In this document: positions 45,818 through 54,658 of the stretch, piece after piece | Position numbering within the stretch: the stretch's first letter is position 1 | Layout: every line of letters starts with the position of its first letter | From: Flavobacteriales bacterium | Lineage (GTDB): Bacteria; Bacteroidota; Bacteroidia; Flavobacteriales_E; Vicingaceae | Length of the DNA: 64,000 nucleotides | Direction: 5' to 3' | Assembly: GCA_026196775.1 (NCBI GenBank) | Contig: JAPHUD010000012.1 | Coordinates: forward strand, 124,001 to 188,000 | Notes under the pieces: generated by a model | What the model saw: only the letters and a program-made list of their open reading frames with translations | What the model was told of the DNA's origin: nothing | The model's database searches: none | Translations under genes and position numbers: made by a program

Positions 45818-47095
45818 TTACTTTATATTAAAATTATTGTTCCTAACTAAGAAACACAAAACTATAAAAATTAAAACTCCTCCAGTAATAAATACCGTTA
45901 ATAATGGAGCGCTCAAGAAAATATACACGTAACTAAAGAAAATTCCAAAATAGCCTATATGTAATTTGAGACTGTTAAATAAAGTAAAAAGAGCAGTAAA
46001 AATAATTGAAAACAATACCACTCCTATATAGCCTAAGTTCATAAAACCATCAGAAACAATTCCATTGTTGGCATATACTGTAGGCTCCGCCCAATAGATT
46101 TTAGTAAGTAAAAAACCTATAGGCATATCATAAGGGCTTTCTACCAACTGATTAAAAAATGTGCTTTCAGCAAAATAATACGGATTTCCATCAAAAAATT
46201 CAAAATACCATTGCGACAACAATGCCGGTATAAATAGTAATCTGTTAACAAATGTTCCGCCTAATATTGGTGCTCCAAAAACAAGATTATCTAAAAAAGG
46301 TGTGACCACTAATAAACCTAATGTAATTATAAAAAAGTTGCTTACTTTAGAAATATAACTAAACCCTAAATAATAAAAGAAAATGAGAATAATTGTAGTA
46401 AAATAGACTATTTTATTTCCTGAAATAACATACAAATACATTAATGCCAACACCATTATTCCTACGAATAAAAGCCTCTTCTTTATCATAAAATAAATTA
46501 ATGCAACAGGTATAATTGTTTTTACCAAAAAGTTATAGATGTATCCCAAGTACCCCACCAATTTTTCCGAAAACAACTCTCTGGTCTCATAAACATCTAC
46601 CAACAATAATGTTTTTAGGTAAATGTTATGTTTAAAAGTAAGTATTATTGGAATTAACAACAATAAAGGCAGCAACAATATGAGTGTATCTTTATAGTTT
46701 GCTTTAATATTTAGTGTTGGTAATTTAAAGTTAACATATACCGATAAACTAAAAAAGCTTACAAAAAACACATTAGAAACAAAAGCACCTATAAGTGTAT
46801 TACTAAAAGCAAACATAATGGCATTTGGAATGTAAAAGAAAAATACTAACATCAAAAAAATACTATATAAAAACTTACTTCTTTGATACATTTTTTCAGA
46901 AAGGAACAACAACCATACATAAACTAGTTTAGTAATAATATAATTGATGATACTAAAATCAGGGAGGTATCCCATGTAAGCAAAGTTATCTGAAATAAAA
47001 AAATGATAATACCCTTCTAAAAAGAAATAAATAATAGTAAGCAAAACACTTAACCTTAAAAAATCTTTTGATATGAATAACTTAATAGTTGACAT
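45818..47095 (-). CDS. Wzy-like oligosaccharide repeat-unit polymerase
   Basis: A 425-residue integral membrane protein with about twelve helices and a periplasmic loop (about residues 270-350) containing FFDGNPYYFAESTFFNQLV and NNGIVSDGFMNLGYIGVVL. The GFMNLGYIG segment is common in O-antigen polysaccharide polymerases. It lies immediately after wzx, sharing one base, in the usual Wzx/Wzy pairing. The ligase-family protein at 36702 is a different type. Confidence 0.8.
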   Translation of the reverse strand: MSTIKLFISKDFLRLSVLLTIIYFFLEGYYHFFISDNFAYMGYLPDFSIINYIITKLVYVWLLFLSEKMYQRSKFLYSIFLMLVFFFYIPNAIMFAFSNTLIGAFVSNVFFVSFFSLSVYVNFKLPTLNIKANYKDTLILLLPLLLLIPIILTFKHNIYLKTLLLVDVYETRELFSEKLVGYLGYIYNFLVKTIIPVALIYFMIKKRLLFVGIMVLALMYLYVISGNKIVYFTTIILIFFYYLGFSYISKVSNFFIITLGLLVVTPFLDNLVFGAPILGGTFVNRLLFIPALLSQWYFEFFDGNPYYFAESTFFNQLVESPYDMPIGFLLTKIYWAEPTVYANNGIVSDGFMNLGYIGVVLFSIIFTALFTLFNSLKLHIGYFGIFFSYVYIFLSAPLLTVFITGGVLIFIVLCFLVRNNNFNIK

Positions 47096-48378
47096 TATGC
47101 TTTTATTTCTTTGATCTCTGTTTCATATTTTTTCACAATAAAAAATATGAATATAATATTTACAGATAATAATATAGTTTCAATGGTTACGTAAATTTTT
47201 AAAAATGATTCGATAGAAATATCTTTAAATAGCAATAATGAGCAAATACTCAGGAAATAAGCTACTTGCCAAATACCATTAAGTCTAATTTTATCAAATG
47301 TTATAAATATTGACGAAAAAGTTGAACTGATAAAATTTAAAGAAAAACTTACAATTAAAATTTTAGAGAATGTACTTGACAACACATACTCTGCTCCGAA
47401 AACCAAACCAAACAAAAAATCTCCGAAAAAATACAACAATACCACTTCTATAAAAATAATGCTTAGTAGTAGAAAGAAAATATTTCTTAATTCTATCAAA
47501 ATGCTTGTTTTTTGATGTCTGTTTTCTGTTGTTTTTTGAAACAACACCTGGCTGATAGTAGTCGAGATAAATATTAACGGTATAGACAATACCATTCTTG
47601 ATAAATCTAAATACCCCACTATTTCGGTTGAATATAATTTATTGATAAATAAAAAAGGCAAAAGAGTTGCTGCACTGCTTAATAAAGTAGGTAATAAATT
47701 AAATTTAGGATAATCAATGTATTTTTTTGCAACAAACCCCATCTTTCTTCTAGATACAAAAGCGTTGTTAAATTTATTTTTAAACACTTGTCTAATACCA
47801 CTAATTACATTAGAGAAATTACCTATAAAATCGCCTACAAAAAGTCCCCCTGGAAATTTAAGAATGCCTAAAATTACTTGTACTATTCCTTCGGCAGTTC
47901 TTCTAACAATTTTATTAAAAGATGAGGCTTTAAAAGCTTTCTGACGAATTAACCAATAATTCATACTCTGATAAGCACAAAACAAAAAACTGGTAAAGGG
48001 TAAAAAATAAAGGTAATTGGCATATTTTAAAGGAAGTCCAATTAAAGTCACTATTTCCGTTTTTAAAAATAACAGTACTAATAAGATTACGCCATTGAAA
48101 CAAATGTTTATTAAAAAAGTAAGACCAAGAATATTGGCAGCTTCATTATCATTTTTGGGCAACACAATAGTAGATTCGTACCGAAATGCAGCAACAATAG
48201 TAATCATACTAAACAAACTTAAAAAAACTGCCATTGCACCAAAATCTTCAGCAGAATAAATTCTTCTCAAAAAAGGATGTAACAACAACGGAATAGCCTG
48301 AGCGACAACCGTACCTACTATTAACACCATTGTGTTTTTAGTAAATTCTGATGGTAGTAAACGTTTTTTTATCTGCAA
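47095..48378 (-). CDS. wzx: Polysaccharide flippase (Wzx)
   Basis: A 427-residue MOP-superfamily exporter with about twelve helices. VLIVGTVVAQAIPLLLHPFLRRIYSAEDFG at the N-terminus, QSMNYWLIRQKAFKASSFNKI and GALGDFIGN-like FVGDFIGNFSNVI are typical of Wzx proteins that flip lipid-linked repeat units. It starts 14 bases after the Wzz-like gene and shares its terminal base with the polymerase gene. Confidence 0.93.
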   Translation of the reverse strand: MQIKKRLLPSEFTKNTMVLIVGTVVAQAIPLLLHPFLRRIYSAEDFGAMAVFLSLFSMITIVAAFRYESTIVLPKNDNEAANILGLTFLINICFNGVILLVLLFLKTEIVTLIGLPLKYANYLYFLPFTSFLFCAYQSMNYWLIRQKAFKASSFNKIVRRTAEGIVQVILGILKFPGGLFVGDFIGNFSNVISGIRQVFKNKFNNAFVSRRKMGFVAKKYIDYPKFNLLPTLLSSAATLLPFLFINKLYSTEIVGYLDLSRMVLSIPLIFISTTISQVLFQKTTENRHQKTSILIELRNIFFLLLSIIFIEVVLLYFFGDFLFGLVFGAEYVLSSTFSKILIVSFSLNFISSTFSSIFITFDKIRLNGIWQVAYFLSICSLLLFKDISIESFLKIYVTIETILLSVNIIFIFFIVKKYETEIKEIKA

Positions 48379-48392
48379 AGCTAAAATCGTAA

Positions 48393-49193
48393 TTACTGAT
48401 TATTATTAATCGATTTTTTTATCCAAGTAATTCCATACAAGAAAAATAATGCGACCACAAAAAATAAGAATCCATATCCAGTAATAGTTAGCATTTTTTT
48501 TCTAGTTGTACTTATTGGATTATTTGTCGGTTCAATTGGAACAAACTCTAATGAATTAGAATAGCTTACTAACTGTTTTTCATAATCATAATACTTTTCT
48601 AGTAACCCTACATAAGCTAAAAAATGTGTAGGATTATCTTTAGCTAGTTGATTTAAATGAAGTTTTGAATCATTATTAGTTAATTGAATACCCAAACTAT
48701 CAAACTTTTGCTTAATTATACGTTGTAGTTCCTTAATATAAAAGATATTAGAATCTACCCTTAATTGATAATAACTCAAGCCTTTTAAGTAATCATTCAA
48801 AAAATTAATAATGGCCTCATTTTTTACTGGCTCTTTATAATTAACATAGATTTTAATATCCGATCTTAATCCATCTATACTTAATTCTTTAACAGGCTCT
48901 ACCTCTTTTAACACTTTTGTTAATTCATTATCAACAGTTGGTAATTGCTCATTCAAGTTTTTAATAAAAGTATGTAGCATTTCGTCAGTTATTACAGACG
49001 ATTTTACATAAAAAGTTGACTGATAATAATTAGTATAAATATTAGGTTGTTGTGTAACTCTAAACCAGCCTAAAGCTGCTCCTAAAAAAAGAGTTAATAA
49101 CAGTAACCACTTATTTTTAAACATGAATGTAAATATTGATTTTAACAATTCAAATAAATCAATTTCATTTTCACCGGTTATATATTGCTTCAT
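48393..49193 (-). CDS. Wzz-like chain-length determinant protein
   Basis: A 266-residue protein with two membrane helices (about residues 33-50 and 238-258) flanking a periplasmic helical domain, the topology of polysaccharide co-polymerases (Wzz_N entry NEIDLFELLKSIFTFMFKNK). There is no cytoplasmic tyrosine kinase domain, so it is a PCP-1-like rather than Wzc-type protein. It is the first gene of the polysaccharide run. Confidence 0.85.
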   Translation of the reverse strand: MKQYITGENEIDLFELLKSIFTFMFKNKWLLLLTLFLGAALGWFRVTQQPNIYTNYYQSTFYVKSSVITDEMLHTFIKNLNEQLPTVDNELTKVLKEVEPVKELSIDGLRSDIKIYVNYKEPVKNEAIINFLNDYLKGLSYYQLRVDSNIFYIKELQRIIKQKFDSLGIQLTNNDSKLHLNQLAKDNPTHFLAYVGLLEKYYDYEKQLVSYSNSLEFVPIEPTNNPISTTRKKMLTITGYGFLFFVVALFFLYGITWIKKSINNNQ

Positions 49194-49215
49194 TTTTTTA
49201 ATGTTTTATAAACCA

Positions 49216-49223
49216 CAAATATA
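49216..49223 (-). promoter_or_regulatory. -7 element for the polysaccharide operon
   Basis: Minus-strand TATATTTG matches TAnnTTTG, 23 bases before the first gene of the 17-gene run. A TTG lies 22 bases further upstream, slightly beyond the ideal 19-base spacing. Confidence 0.45.
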
Positions 49224-49315
49224 ACTTTGTTTACTTAAATCGTTACAATTTCATAAAATTAGTTAAGGATAGCATTCATTTTCATAAAAAGAACAACCAA
49301 TTAAAATCATTAACT

Positions 49316-49323
49316 TAATTTTG
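49316..49323 (+). promoter_or_regulatory. -7 element at the start codon of the PTPS gene
   Basis: TAATTTTG matches TAnnTTTG but ends only four bases before the ATG at 49328. Transcription from it would begin close to the start codon, giving a leaderless or nearly leaderless message. No clear -33 element. Confidence 0.4.
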
Positions 49324-49327
49324 CTCT

Positions 49328-49741
49328 ATGATTTACCTAACTAGAAGAGAACGTTTCAATGCCGCTCATCGCTTATTTATTGAAGAATGGGATGATACCA
49401 AAAATTTTGAAGTCTTTGGAAAGTGCTCCAACCCTAATTGGCATGGACATAATTATGAACTTTTTGTTACTGTAAAAGGTAACCTTAATCCGAAAACCGG
49501 ATTTGTAGTTAATTTAAAGGTATTAAGTAAAATAATTCGTGAGCATATTATTAGTAAAGTAGATCATAAAAACCTAAACTTAGATGTTCCATTTATGCAA
49601 GGGAAAATAACTTCTACAGAAAATGTTGCAATTGCTTTTTGGGAAGTGTTGGCACCTTTTATAAATGAATTAAATTGCGAATTGCACTGCATTAAAGTTG
49701 CTGAGACAGAAAACAATTATATAGAATATTACGGAAAATAA
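49328..49741 (+). CDS. 6-pyruvoyltetrahydropterin synthase-type enzyme (PTPS/QueD family)
   Basis: A 137-residue COG0720 enzyme acting on 7,8-dihydroneopterin triphosphate. Zinc ligands are H14 (FNAAHRL), H39 and H41 (HGHNYEL); catalytic C33 is spaced as C-x5-HGH. As I recall, the C-x5-HGH spacing marks the PTPS-II class that makes 6-pyruvoyltetrahydropterin for tetrahydrobiopterin, while QueD (PTPS-I) has C-x3-HGH. The start [14 protein letters not shown] is the standard one. folE, which makes its substrate, follows after five bases. Confidence 0.88.
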   Translation: MIYLTRRERFNAAHRLFIEEWDDTKNFEVFGKCSNPNWHGHNYELFVTVKGNLNPKTGFVVNLKVLSKIIREHIISKVDHKNLNLDVPFMQGKITSTENVAIAFWEVLAPFINELNCELHCIKVAETENNYIEYYGK

Positions 49742-49746
49742 AACTC

Positions 49747-50385
49747 ATGGCAAAATACAACGATAACATGACCAGCCAAAACAATATGGATGGTTACGAA
49801 AAAATTGAACAGTACAACGAAACAAAAATCAACTTACTATCAGCAAGTTATTCTGATATTATTACTAACCTCGGTGAAGATATTAATCGTGAAGGATTAC
49901 AAAAAACTCCAGAGAGAGTAGCTAAGGCCATGCAGTACCTTACTCATGGTTATGATTTAAATCCTACAGAAATTCTTCAATCAGCAATGTTTCAAGAAGA
50001 CCATGGACATATGGTAATTGTTAAAGATATTGAGCTTTACTCATTATGCGAACATCACATGTTGCCTTTCTTTGGAAAAGCTCATGTGGCTTATATTCCT
50101 AACGGACATATTGTTGGGTTAAGTAAAATCCCTCGTGTGGTAGATGCTTTTGCCAGAAGGTTACAAGTGCAAGAACGACTGACAGATGATATTAAAAACT
50201 GTATTGAAGAAGCTCTTAAACCTCTTGGCGTTGCAGTAGTTATTGAAGCTCAACACATGTGTATGCAAATGAGAGGAATTCAAAAACAAAATTCACTAAC
50301 TACAACCTCTTCTTTTACTGGTGCTTTTGAGAAAGATAGTACCCGTAAAGAGTTTATTAGTTTAATCTCTAACAAACTGTCATAA
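49747..50385 (+). CDS. folE: GTP cyclohydrolase I
   Basis: A 212-residue enzyme converting GTP to 7,8-dihydroneopterin triphosphate. The zinc and catalytic motifs [39 protein letters not shown] and [12 protein letters not shown] are complete. The N-terminal 35 residues are a hydrophilic extension. It lies five bases after the PTPS gene, so together they give two consecutive pterin steps. Confidence 0.98.
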   Translation: MAKYNDNMTSQNNMDGYEKIEQYNETKINLLSASYSDIITNLGEDINREGLQKTPERVAKAMQYLTHGYDLNPTEILQSAMFQEDHGHMVIVKDIELYSLCEHHMLPFFGKAHVAYIPNGHIVGLSKIPRVVDAFARRLQVQERLTDDIKNCIEEALKPLGVAVVIEAQHMCMQMRGIQKQNSLTTTSSFTGAFEKDSTRKEFISLISNKLS

Positions 50386-50448
50386 TGACTTGTTTTTACA
50401 AGTGGTAAATAAATTGATAATAAAAAACTGAATTAAAATTTATAAATT

Positions 50449-51189
50449 ATGGAAAACAATAATTTCATTAAGAGTCCAATAGAGCATACTGCTTCTGCAA
50501 GCGGGACTATCGTTAAAACCTTTATGTCTAATGTATTTAGCTACATGGCTTCTGCCCTAGCTATTACAGGTATTATTTCCTATTGGTTTGGAACAGATTT
50601 AGAATTGGTAGGAATGTTATTCAGTCCTACAGCTGAAGGAGGTGTTAGTATGAATATGCTTGGCTACATTGTAATGTTTGCTCCTTTAGGTTTTGTATTA
50701 CTGATGTCTTTTGGTTTTCAAAAGCTTTCATCCATGGCTATGGTTATCTTATTTATAATTTACTCTGCCATTATGGGCGTTAGTTTAAGTACTATCTTTT
50801 TAGTTTATACAGCAAGTTCTATTTTTATGACTTTTTTCATAACTGCAGGAACTTTTGGCGTAATGGCTTTCTTGGGCTACACTACCAAAACCGATTTAAC
50901 CAAATTTGGTTCTATTTTAATGATGGGATTAATAGGAATCATCATTGCTAGCGTGGTAAATATGTTTATGGGTAGTGAAACCATGGATTACATCATTAGT
51001 ATATTAGGTGTATTAATCTTTACCGGACTTACTGCTTATGATGTTCAAAAACTAAAAAGAATTGGTAGTGGTGTGGAATATGGTACTGACGAAACTAATA
51101 AACTAGCCATTATGGGAGCCTTAAATCTTTACTTAGATTTTGTAAACCTATTCCTATTCTTACTAAGATTTTTAGGAGACAGAAAATAA
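50449..51189 (+). CDS. Bax inhibitor-1/YccA family membrane protein
   Basis: A 246-residue protein with seven membrane helices. TFMSNVFSYMASALAITGIISY, LIGIIIASVVNMFM and the C-terminal LTAYDVQKLKRI plus ALNLYLDFVNLFLFLLRFLG are typical of the BI-1 family (YccA, YbhL and TMBIM relatives), which are pH-sensitive calcium leak channels or FtsH-interacting regulators. It is followed by a strong bidirectional terminator. Confidence 0.95.
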   Translation: MENNNFIKSPIEHTASASGTIVKTFMSNVFSYMASALAITGIISYWFGTDLELVGMLFSPTAEGGVSMNMLGYIVMFAPLGFVLLMSFGFQKLSSMAMVILFIIYSAIMGVSLSTIFLVYTASSIFMTFFITAGTFGVMAFLGYTTKTDLTKFGSILMMGLIGIIIASVVNMFMGSETMDYIISILGVLIFTGLTAYDVQKLKRIGSGVEYGTDETNKLAIMGALNLYLDFVNLFLFLLRFLGDRK

Positions 51190-51202
51190 AAAAAACATAT
51201 AC

Positions 51203-51242
51203 AACAAAAAAGCCTAACAGTTCCCTGTTAGGCTTTTTTGTT
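51203..51242. terminator. Bidirectional terminator
   Basis: A perfect 18-base inverted repeat (arms 51203-51220 and 51225-51242) with the four-base loop TTCC; the GC core GCCTAACAG is flanked by A-rich and T-rich runs, so it works for both the Bax-inhibitor gene on the plus strand and ychF on the minus strand. Confidence 0.93.
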
Positions 51243-51298
51243 AGTTAAAATCCGTAATTATCTTCTAACCTTATAAACTTTTAAACTCATAAACTACT

Positions 51299-52396
51299 TT
51301 AGACATTAAATCTAAAGTGCATAATATCTCCATCTTGCACAATGTATTCCTTCCCTTCAACCGCCATTTTACCGGCTTCTTTTACGGCTGCTTCAGAGCC
51401 AAGAGAAATAAAATCATTATATTTAATTACTTCTGCTCTAATAAAACCTTTCTCAAAATCGGTATGGATAACACCAGCAGCCTGTGGAGCTGTCATTCCA
51501 TGCTTAATCGTCCAAGCTCTAACTTCTTTTACACCTGCTGTAAAATAGGTTTCTAAATTCAATAATTTATATGCCATTTTAATCAACTTACTTACCCCTG
51601 CATCACTTAAGCCTAAATCTTGCAAGAACTCCTGACGTTCATCAAAAGTTTCTAACTCAGCAATATCAGCTTCTATTTGAGCCCCAATTACCAATACTTC
51701 TGCATTTTCGTCTTTTACTGCTGCTTTTACTTTTTCTACATATTCATTTCCTGTAGCTACAGACCCTTCATCAACATTACAAACATATAATACTGGTTTA
51801 TTGGTAAGCAAATGTAAATCCTTTACAAAAACAGCTTCATCTTTAGTTACTTCAACTGTTCTGGCAGATTTCCCCTGATTTAAAGCATCAGCATATCTTT
51901 GTAATACTTCATTTTCTTTTATTGCCGATTTATCGCCTGTCTGCACTTTTCTTTTTACACCGTCTAATTTTTTCTGAACAGTTTCTAAATCTTTCAATTG
52001 TAATTCAGTATCAATAATTTCTTTATCTCTAACTGGATCTACAGAACCATCTACATGCACCACATTGCCATCATCAAAACACCTTAACACATGAATAATA
52101 GCATCTGTTTCTCTAATGTTTGCCAAGAATTTATTACCTAATCCCTCTCCTTTACTGGCTCCTTTAACCAATCCAGCAATATCAACAATTTCTATTGTAG
52201 TTGGTTGTACTTTCTCAGGCTTTACCAATTTTTCTAATTCATTTAGCCTTTCGTCTGGAACAGTAATAACCCCTACATTTGGTTCAATTGTACAAAAAGG
52301 AAAGTTTGCCGATTGAGCCTTAGCATTTGACAAACAATTAAACAAAGTTGATTTCCCTACATTTGGTAATCCAACTATTCCACATTTTAACGCCAT
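51299..52396 (-). CDS. ychF: Redox-regulated ATPase/GTPase YchF
   Basis: A 365-residue Obg-family P-loop protein. G1 is GLPNVGKST, then the Switch region ANFPFCTIEPNVG and G3 DIAGLVKGASKGEGLGN; the C-terminal TGS domain carries TAPQAAGVIHTDFEKGFIRAEV. YchF/OLA1 prefers ATP and binds ribosomes. A -7 element TACATTTG lies 25 bases upstream. Confidence 0.98.
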   Translation of the reverse strand: MALKCGIVGLPNVGKSTLFNCLSNAKAQSANFPFCTIEPNVGVITVPDERLNELEKLVKPEKVQPTTIEIVDIAGLVKGASKGEGLGNKFLANIRETDAIIHVLRCFDDGNVVHVDGSVDPVRDKEIIDTELQLKDLETVQKKLDGVKRKVQTGDKSAIKENEVLQRYADALNQGKSARTVEVTKDEAVFVKDLHLLTNKPVLYVCNVDEGSVATGNEYVEKVKAAVKDENAEVLVIGAQIEADIAELETFDERQEFLQDLGLSDAGVSKLIKMAYKLLNLETYFTAGVKEVRAWTIKHGMTAPQAAGVIHTDFEKGFIRAEVIKYNDFISLGSEAAVKEAGKMAVEGKEYIVQDGDIMHFRFNV

Positions 52397-52420
52397 ATTC
52401 TGTATTTAAAAAATAAGGTG

Positions 52421-52428
52421 CAAATGTA
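52421..52428 (-). promoter_or_regulatory. -7 element for ychF
   Basis: Minus-strand TACATTTG matches TAnnTTTG, 25 bases before the ychF start. The -33 element is unclear. Confidence 0.4.
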
Positions 52429-52650
52429 ACAACCTGAGTTCGATTTTTATTTTAAATTTCAGATTTTTATAAAAGTTTATGGCTAATATATTTTATTGAA
52501 GGTAATTAAAAAATGGGGAATTGTACATGGCACTTATTATATTTGTAAGTACTTGTAATTAATATTTCTTTAATTGTTTCCTAACAAAGATGAAAATGTT
52601 GTTTAAGAAATTTATAAAAACTCAATTTTATATTAATTATTACTTTTCTC

Positions 52651-53952
52651 TTAAATAAGTATTCCAACTATAACAGCGGTAAATAATGATGCTAGGGTAC
52701 CTCCTATTAATGCTTTAAACCCCAATTTTGCTAAAGTTGCTTTCTTTTGTGGAGCAAGAGCTCCAATGCCACCTATTTGAATACCTATGGAAGCGATATT
52801 AGCAAATCCACATAATATATAAGTAGCCATTATAATAGATTTTTCTTCAACAAATTTTCCTTGCATTTTTAATTCTCCTAAAGAAACATAGGCAACAAAC
52901 TCATTCAAAATAGTTTTCTCTCCCAACAACTGACCAACCAGCACCATATCTTCTTTACATACCCCCATCAACCAGGTTAATGGAGCAAAAGCATAACCCA
53001 AAACAAACTGAAAACTTAACCCTTCATAAGTTGTATTTGAGGCTATGATTTGATTTAAAGTTGTCCAATCGCCAACCTTAAATAAAATGTAATTTCCTGT
53101 TGCTAAAAGTGCTATAAAAACCAATAACATTCCAGCAACATTAACAGCTAACTTAATTCCATCTGTTGTTCCATTAGCAATAGCCTCTAAAGCATTTGAT
53201 CCAATTTTTTCTTTAGGTAAACTTAAATCTTCATTTATTTTTTCGGTTTGTGGGACTAATATTTTTGCTGCTACTACAGCTGCTGGTGCAGACATTACTG
53301 ATGCTGCTAATAAATGTTTGGCGAAATAAATTTGTTGTGCTTCATCTGCCCCTCCTAAAAAGCCAATATATGCTGCCAAAACTCCACCTGCAATAGTTGC
53401 CATTCCTCCACTCATTAAACACATCAGCTCAGAGTCTGTCATTTTATTAAGGTAAGGTTTTACCAATAGTGGAGATTCTGTTTGTCCTAAAAAAATGTTT
53501 CCAGCTGCTGCCAAGCTCTCTGCTCCTGAAAGTTTCATCACTTTTTTCATTACCCAAGCAAAGGCATAAACTACTTTTTGCAAAATGCCCCAATAATAAA
53601 ACAAACTGGTTAGTGCCGAAAAGAAAATTACTGTTGGTAAAACCATCACTACAAAATTTATAAGTGCTGATTCTATAATTCCAGTATCAAAATTCTTGAA
53701 CAGGAACATTGTTCCTTCTTGTGTAAAACCTATAACTTTAGTGAATATTTTGCTAACGATTTCGAAGCCATCAGCAACAAAATCTACTTTTAAAACCAAA
53801 ATGGCAAAAACCAGTTGAATTAATAAGCCTTTACCAACCAGTTTCCAATTTATAGCTTTTCTATTACTACTAAATAGCCATGCGATAGCTAAAAGTGCTA
53901 CCATCCCGATAATTCCTCTGTAAATTGATGTAAAGGTGATGGTTGTGAGCAT
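52651..53952 (-). CDS. nupC: Concentrative nucleoside transporter (NupC family)
   Basis: A 433-residue multi-pass cation-coupled nucleoside importer. The nucleoside-site hairpins GNIFLGQTESPLLVKPYL and ALAPQKKATL region, plus CGFANIASIGIQIGGIGALAP, match the CNT family. Gate-domain segment MSGGMATIAGGVLAAYI is present. It starts 23 bases after the bifunctional nuclease gene, on the same strand. Substrate range and coupling ion (H+ or Na+) are not determined. Confidence 0.95.
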   Translation of the reverse strand: MLTTITFTSIYRGIIGMVALLAIAWLFSSNRKAINWKLVGKGLLIQLVFAILVLKVDFVADGFEIVSKIFTKVIGFTQEGTMFLFKNFDTGIIESALINFVVMVLPTVIFFSALTSLFYYWGILQKVVYAFAWVMKKVMKLSGAESLAAAGNIFLGQTESPLLVKPYLNKMTDSELMCLMSGGMATIAGGVLAAYIGFLGGADEAQQIYFAKHLLAASVMSAPAAVVAAKILVPQTEKINEDLSLPKEKIGSNALEAIANGTTDGIKLAVNVAGMLLVFIALLATGNYILFKVGDWTTLNQIIASNTTYEGLSFQFVLGYAFAPLTWLMGVCKEDMVLVGQLLGEKTILNEFVAYVSLGELKMQGKFVEEKSIIMATYILCGFANIASIGIQIGGIGALAPQKKATLAKLGFKALIGGTLASLFTAVIVGILI

Positions 53953-53975
53953 AAATTAATTTAAAACAAAAAATA

Positions 53976-54599
53976 TTAGTTAGCATTCCTTCTATCTATT
54001 TCAGCTTTTATTTTCGAAGCTTCTTCATAGTTTTCATGTTCAATAGCATTTTGCAATACTTTATTCAACTCTGTAATTGACATTTTTGAATAATCGAGAG
54101 GTTTACTTGGATCTATATCTTCTATTTCCTTTTCTAAATCATCAAATTCATCACTATCACCATCGATATCTTTATCTTTTTGAGATTCATCTAAAATAAT
54201 TCCTGCACTAGAAAGAATAAACTCATAAGTGGAAATTGGACATTTAAATCTAACAGCCAACGCAATAGCATCTGAAGTTCTGGTGTCTATCTCTATCGTT
54301 TCTGTTCCTTGTTGGATAATTAATTTAGCATAAAAGATTCCCTCTACTAAATTATAAATTATTACTTCTAAAAGGTTAATTTCAAAAGCATCTGCAAGAT
54401 TTTTAAACAAATCATGTGTAAGTGGGCGACTAGGAGTCATTGCTTCTAACTCAATAGCTATTGCCTGAGCCTCAAAACCTCCAATAATTATAGGTAATCT
54501 TCGTTTGTTTCCACTTGTTTCTCCCAATACTAACGCATACGCTCCTGTTTGAGTTTGACTGTATGAAAGTCCGATAATTTCTAATTCAATCTTATCCAT
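53976..54599 (-). CDS. Bifunctional nuclease family (DUF151) protein with UVR domain
   Basis: A 207-residue protein. The DUF151 domain (about residues 1-130) has TGAYALVLGE, RRLPIIIGGFEAQAIAIELE, RPLTHDLFKNLADAF and RTSDAIALAVRFKCPI. An acidic linker leads to a C-terminal UVR-like helix pair (about 172-207, LNKVLQNAIEHENYEEASKIKAEIDRR). The architecture is widespread in Bacteroidota; the fold is related to plant bifunctional nucleases but the bacterial function is unclear. Confidence 0.92.
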   Translation of the reverse strand: MDKIELEIIGLSYSQTQTGAYALVLGETSGNKRRLPIIIGGFEAQAIAIELEAMTPSRPLTHDLFKNLADAFEINLLEVIIYNLVEGIFYAKLIIQQGTETIEIDTRTSDAIALAVRFKCPISTYEFILSSAGIILDESQKDKDIDGDSDEFDDLEKEIEDIDPSKPLDYSKMSITELNKVLQNAIEHENYEEASKIKAEIDRRNAN

Positions 54600-54613
54600 C
54601 TGGTAAAATAAAA

Positions 54614-54644
54614 AAAGAGGATATTATAAAAAATCATCCTCTTT
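54614..54644 (-). terminator. Terminator after etfA
   Basis: Arms AAAGAGGAT (54614-54622) and ATCCTCTTT (54636-54644) form a nine-base stem with a 13-base loop; on the minus strand it runs into a T-run. It separates the etfB-etfA unit from the nuclease/nupC genes. Confidence 0.8.
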
Positions 54645-54658
54645 GTAAAGTTCACAAA

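Noticed and set aside
50388-50403. Hairpin ACTTGT/ACAAGT after folE
   Set aside because: Only six pairs, AT-rich, no T-run; too weak to call a terminator.
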